This document shows, one piece after another, positions 60,250-64,000 of a stretch of DNA of 64,000 nt. The translations under genes and the position numbers were made by a program. Position 1 is the stretch's first letter. Each line of letters begins with the position of its first letter. Under the pieces are notes generated by a model. It had not been told where the DNA came from, did no database searches, and saw nothing but the letters and a program-made list of their open reading frames with translations. This DNA comes from Capitulum mitella (Eukaryota > Arthropoda > Thecostraca > Pollicipedomorpha > Pollicipedidae): positions 41,589,891-41,653,890 of the forward strand of contig CP099839.1 of NCBI GenBank assembly GCA_030062745.1, in the 5' to 3' direction.

Positions 60250-61935
60250 TGCCGCCAGTGGCCGGGCGACGTTTGACCGTGACCCGTGTCGCGGGCTGGC
60301 CGCGGGGGGATCGGGCCGTCCAGGCGGACCCGTACTGCCGCAGACCCCAGATGGTGACGCGCTGACCCGTGCCGGACGTCTACGGCTGTCTCGGAAACTG
60401 GTGCGCGCTCGCTGTTGAGTTGTTTATTTCGGTACTGTGAAACATCGCATGTCAGCGATTGAGTCGGAAGTCAGCTATGACATACCACGCCAAATCGCCA
60501 GGTGAAAGGTGCTTTTAAACACACCGTCGGGGATTTTAGTCAAATTTGGACCACAGGATAATGTATCCGTTTGATCTTACCCGGAAGTTTTTTAGATTTT
60601 GTAGCGCATTATAAGGTCAGGTCAGTTTGGCGACCCAGTTGATGACGTCATTTGTACCTGTCATGTCTAATTTTAATAGGATAGAGAATAAACTACACTG
60701 CGTAGAGACAAGGCTATGAGCAATAAGATAAATGAAGACTCTGAAGGCAAAAGTCACCTTGACCTCGTTCATGACCTAAGTTTTCAACAAATACGTCATA
60801 TTCGTTCTTAAATCTCGTTAGTAAATGAAAAAACGCATCTTGTTAGCCATATGCCGACCAAAACATCGTGTCACATCACGAGTCAGTCCACCGAAGCGTG
60901 CGATTCCTTTCCGCACGGCGCTGGCTGGGTCGGCCGGCCGGTGCTCGTCATCGGCGCGTAAAAACATTTGTAGCTGTGTTGTAGAAAAACAAGCAAACCG
61001 TGGCATTTGCAGGAAAACAACGAACTCTGGCGTGAGGGCAGGCCGAACGTTCTGTCCTTCGTAGTTCTTGAACGGCTAGGTGTGGCCGCATCTCCCGTCG
61101 CATGCCGCCGCCTTAGAAGAAACGTTGCGGGGGATGAGGGTTAAAGAGACCGATCTGCCAGAAAGTCTCAGGTACCTGTTTAAAGGGAAAAACCAGAAAT
61201 CAAGCAACTTCGTTCATTTGAATTCGTTTATGTCAGTTCAGTTCCTATGTCATGTGTCAATTCAAACTAGAGTACTTCTTTATCTGAATTCGTTTGACTT
61301 GATATCGAATCACTAGCGGAGCTTTGTAACTGTTTAGGGGCCGGCAGTCTCCCAGTCTTCAAAATTGCACCCTCAGTGCTTAAAATGGCCCCCCTAATGT
61401 AACTTCGTGTAATTTATGAACCAAAGCATACTTTTCTTTGTACATAGGAATCACAAAATCATGTACTTTAATGAACAGAAAGTATCGCCAACTAATTACG
61501 CACCTTCCAGGGCATCATGCACTCACCCATATATTTACCCCACTGGATCACAAATGCCTGGTACGTCTTCCTTGTTACACTAAGCATTCTTGTTGCATTA
61601 AGCATACATTATATTATACGTGCAGCACCCTTTTACAGTCCGAATAATTGCTGGCATTGAAACTATCATTTCAGATTTCGCGTTACGTGTACAGATATGT
61701 ACGTATATACAAAAAAATTAAGTGTAACTGGAAATTGCAGAAAAGGCTGGCCTAGTCACATGGTGGAACAGGCTTTGGCAGGGCCTGCAATGCGGCTGTC
61801 TCCACCCATGGATGTTAATCTATAGCAATTTTTACTGCATTCTGTTACAGCAGCCTAAATACCTAATGTTGCCATCTCACCTAGAGTGCTTAATGTAAAC
61901 TCATGCAACAGAATACAACAGTTTTTGTTACAACC
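60250..61935. other. No recognised gene
   Basis: Mixed then AT-rich. Two TGACCT half-sites six bases apart at 60,760-60,777. No coding signal. Confidence 0.5.
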
Positions 61936-61940
61936 ACAGC

Positions 61941-62350
61941 AGGGGCGTCGATTTATATTCTTTTGAAAGGGTTCTGGCCCACCCAGTGTTGATTTGGGCG
62001 CACCCATTATTGGTTTGGGCCCACCCAATATTTTCTGCCGATTTTGAAGGGCAATGAGCAATAGTAGCGAAAAATCGGCCGCAGTAGACAAGAGATATGC
62101 AGAAAGTAAAGAATTAAGTCCAGAACGATGTATCTATCTATCTTTCTGTCTTCTATATGTGTAGATATGTATGTATATATGTACATGGGATAAGTGCAGT
62201 TTTTGTATTTGATAAATAGAAAAAAACAAATTTCCGTTGGTCAAAATAAAGTGGGCTAAATCCGTCGAAAACCCGCATTTCGGGTGAGGTTAGGTTGTCG
62301 GGTCCTCGGCTCGTCCCCCCTCCCAATCATTGACAGAAATCGACGCCCAT
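61941..62350. mobile_element. Short inverted-repeat (MITE-like) element, about 410 bp
   Basis: AGGGGCGTCGATTT at 61,941 is matched, inverted, by AAATCGACGCCC at 62,338-62,349. Inside the left end is a small internal repeat of tttgggc.cacccat (61,977-62,030). Inside the right end is a C-rich run. No coding frame. A non-autonomous DNA element is the likely explanation; a pair of half-elements is possible. No target-site duplication was seen. Confidence 0.5.
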
Positions 62351-62799
62351 GAACCGTAGCCAAAGACATGGCTTCAGAGTTGGTGGGACCAGAGCTATTT
62401 TGAAGACATCGATGCAGAACATTATGGGGAAAGCATGAGATTTCTCTTAAGTTGGCAGGGTCACTGGCCACTGCGTTGCCTATCTTATGATATCGTATAC
62501 CTGCCTGTTGCTATACGTATTATCGTAGCATTGCAGACATGAACATATCAGGACGATGACCCTTGCCTGCCAGTTAAAATAGGTCAAATTGTGGCAATTT
62601 TTCTTGGATCCATTATCAGATCAGTCTTGGAGCAAAAAAAGGCAACACTTCAAAGATGATGAAAGCAAAGGAAAGCGTACATCTATGGATACACCAGGTA
62701 AATGATGCCTGAAATACAGCAAAAAAAATACAAGAAGCTGAATATCTAACCAATATGTCTGTTTTCTCCTTATCACCATAAATGTATATCTATATCTCT

Positions 62800-62824
62800 A
62801 TATATCTATCTGTCTATCTATCTG

Positions 62825-62923
<99 letters not shown>

Positions 62924-62931
62924 GTCTGTCG

Positions 62932-62987
<56 letters not shown>

Positions 62988-62988
62988 G

Positions 62989-63021
<33 letters not shown>

Positions 63022-63022
63022 A
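62800..63022. repeat. TCTA microsatellite
   Basis: (TCTA)n with a few TCTG units, about 220 bp. Confidence 0.98.
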
Positions 63023-63024
63023 TA

Positions 63025-64000
63025 TAGACAAAACATGTCGCGGTAAGGTTATTCCGGCTGATGTCAAAAATAGCATCACGAAGGAGACCATGTTTACGAC
63101 TTCTCCATGGCATTTTGAATTCGTTTGGTCTTTGTTCATACGTATGAAGAACGCGTACAGAGGTACTGTTTGACGTTTGAACCACTGAAATCGGCCCAGG
63201 AGTTCAAGAAATACCCGGGAAGAGCGAGTTTTGCCTCCTTATCTGTAGCGTTACGTTAGGTACTACCGTCAGTTACGGGTTGGGTAGCTGCTGCGTTTCC
63301 CAAAGAATCTTCTCACCATCCTGGAGAGGCTGCAAAAATCCCGTTTGGTTAAAACGATGAACCAAATGTGAGATAAGTGTGCTCATTTTGATTTTTTCCT
63401 TCCGCAAAAGTTCTGCTTTTTATGATTTCCGAACATGTTAGATATTCCCAGTGAGACAACCTCTACGTATATATTTTCGCCATTCCTGGACAGTGTTGCG
63501 CTGTAATGAACGATATATGATGTGAACGTCTGCTTGACACCGGCCGCGACGTTACCATGGACTACTGGTGAGTTCCAAGCGGGGATACAGTATTTACGTG
63601 TGAGAGATGGGGGAGAGCGGTGGTTCTGGCGTTACAGTCCCGGCCTATTGGTCAGCTCACGTTCCTGGCTGATTGTGCAAGCAGAAGGAGGGAGCGTTAT
63701 GAAGATCAGGTCTCTCGCCCTTACCCACTGCATTACATCTTCCCCCGAATGCGTTCAGGCTCGCATTTGATATGACTGAGAGGGGATCCTATTCACAGTC
63801 TTAGGAACGAAGATGGCCTTTTATCCTTCCCCCTTTCTGACGAACATTAACCCCATGGGGTTACGTGAAGTGAATTGCAAAAAAAAATGTATCGGTGCAC
63901 CTCCTCCTGCGCTGTGTTCATACTCCTTGCGCCGGTGTTCGTGCATTCGAGCTCCGCATACAAACTCGTGCGTTCGATCATACCCTGGCCTCTTGGGTCG
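63025..64000. other. Right edge, no recognised gene
   Basis: Short frames only. The next BRIP1 exon is not here. Confidence 0.5.

Overview
The window is animal genomic DNA: coding sequence is split by GT-AG introns, most of the sequence is non-coding, and repeats are typical of metazoan genomes (Penelope-like retroelement, short inverted-repeat elements, many minisatellites, TA and TCTA microsatellites). The lineage is not resolved. CpG is not visibly depleted, the first exons are almost fully G/C at third codon positions, and minisatellites are very dense. That fits a GC-rich invertebrate (barnacles are one example) or a jawless vertebrate, but nothing here decides it.

The only protein gene I recognise is BRIP1/FANCJ, the Fanconi anaemia helicase of the XPD-like DEAH family, on the + strand. 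Its start codon lies at 13,434 in a CpG-rich island. Its coding exons run 13,434-13,562, 13,883-13,994, 40,425-40,469, 43,523-43,605, 44,035-44,132 and 52,346-52,435. The first two and the last are certain from helicase sequence. The three between form an acidic-then-basic linker and were placed by splice sites, compatible phases and weak similarity. The exon matching human coding exon c.206-379 was not found with confidence; a Cys-rich candidate lies near 26,170. The gene runs off the right edge: the iron-sulphur cysteines, motif II and helicase domain 2 are not in the window.

Layout: 1-4,540 has no recognised gene and a 255-bp inverted-repeat element at 2,427. 4,550-8,450 is a very GC-rich island. 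8,460-13,150 is plain sequence with a 135-bp-period duplication carrying AGGTCA direct repeats. 13,160-15,470 is the BRIP1 5' island. 13,995-40,424 is a 26-kb intron with nine minisatellites and several GC islands. 40,470-52,345 holds the linker exons, more minisatellites and two head-to-head Penelope-like fragments. 52,436-64,000 is intronic or downstream sequence with an 850-bp inverted-repeat element (its sister copy is at 30,300), a GC island at 57,260-58,950, a 37-bp minisatellite and a TCTA microsatellite.

Most long open frames here are artefacts of G+C richness, or of tandem units whose length is a multiple of three. The main points for follow-up are the minisatellite load inside the gene of a G-quadruplex-resolving helicase, the new inverted-repeat element families, and the missing exon.
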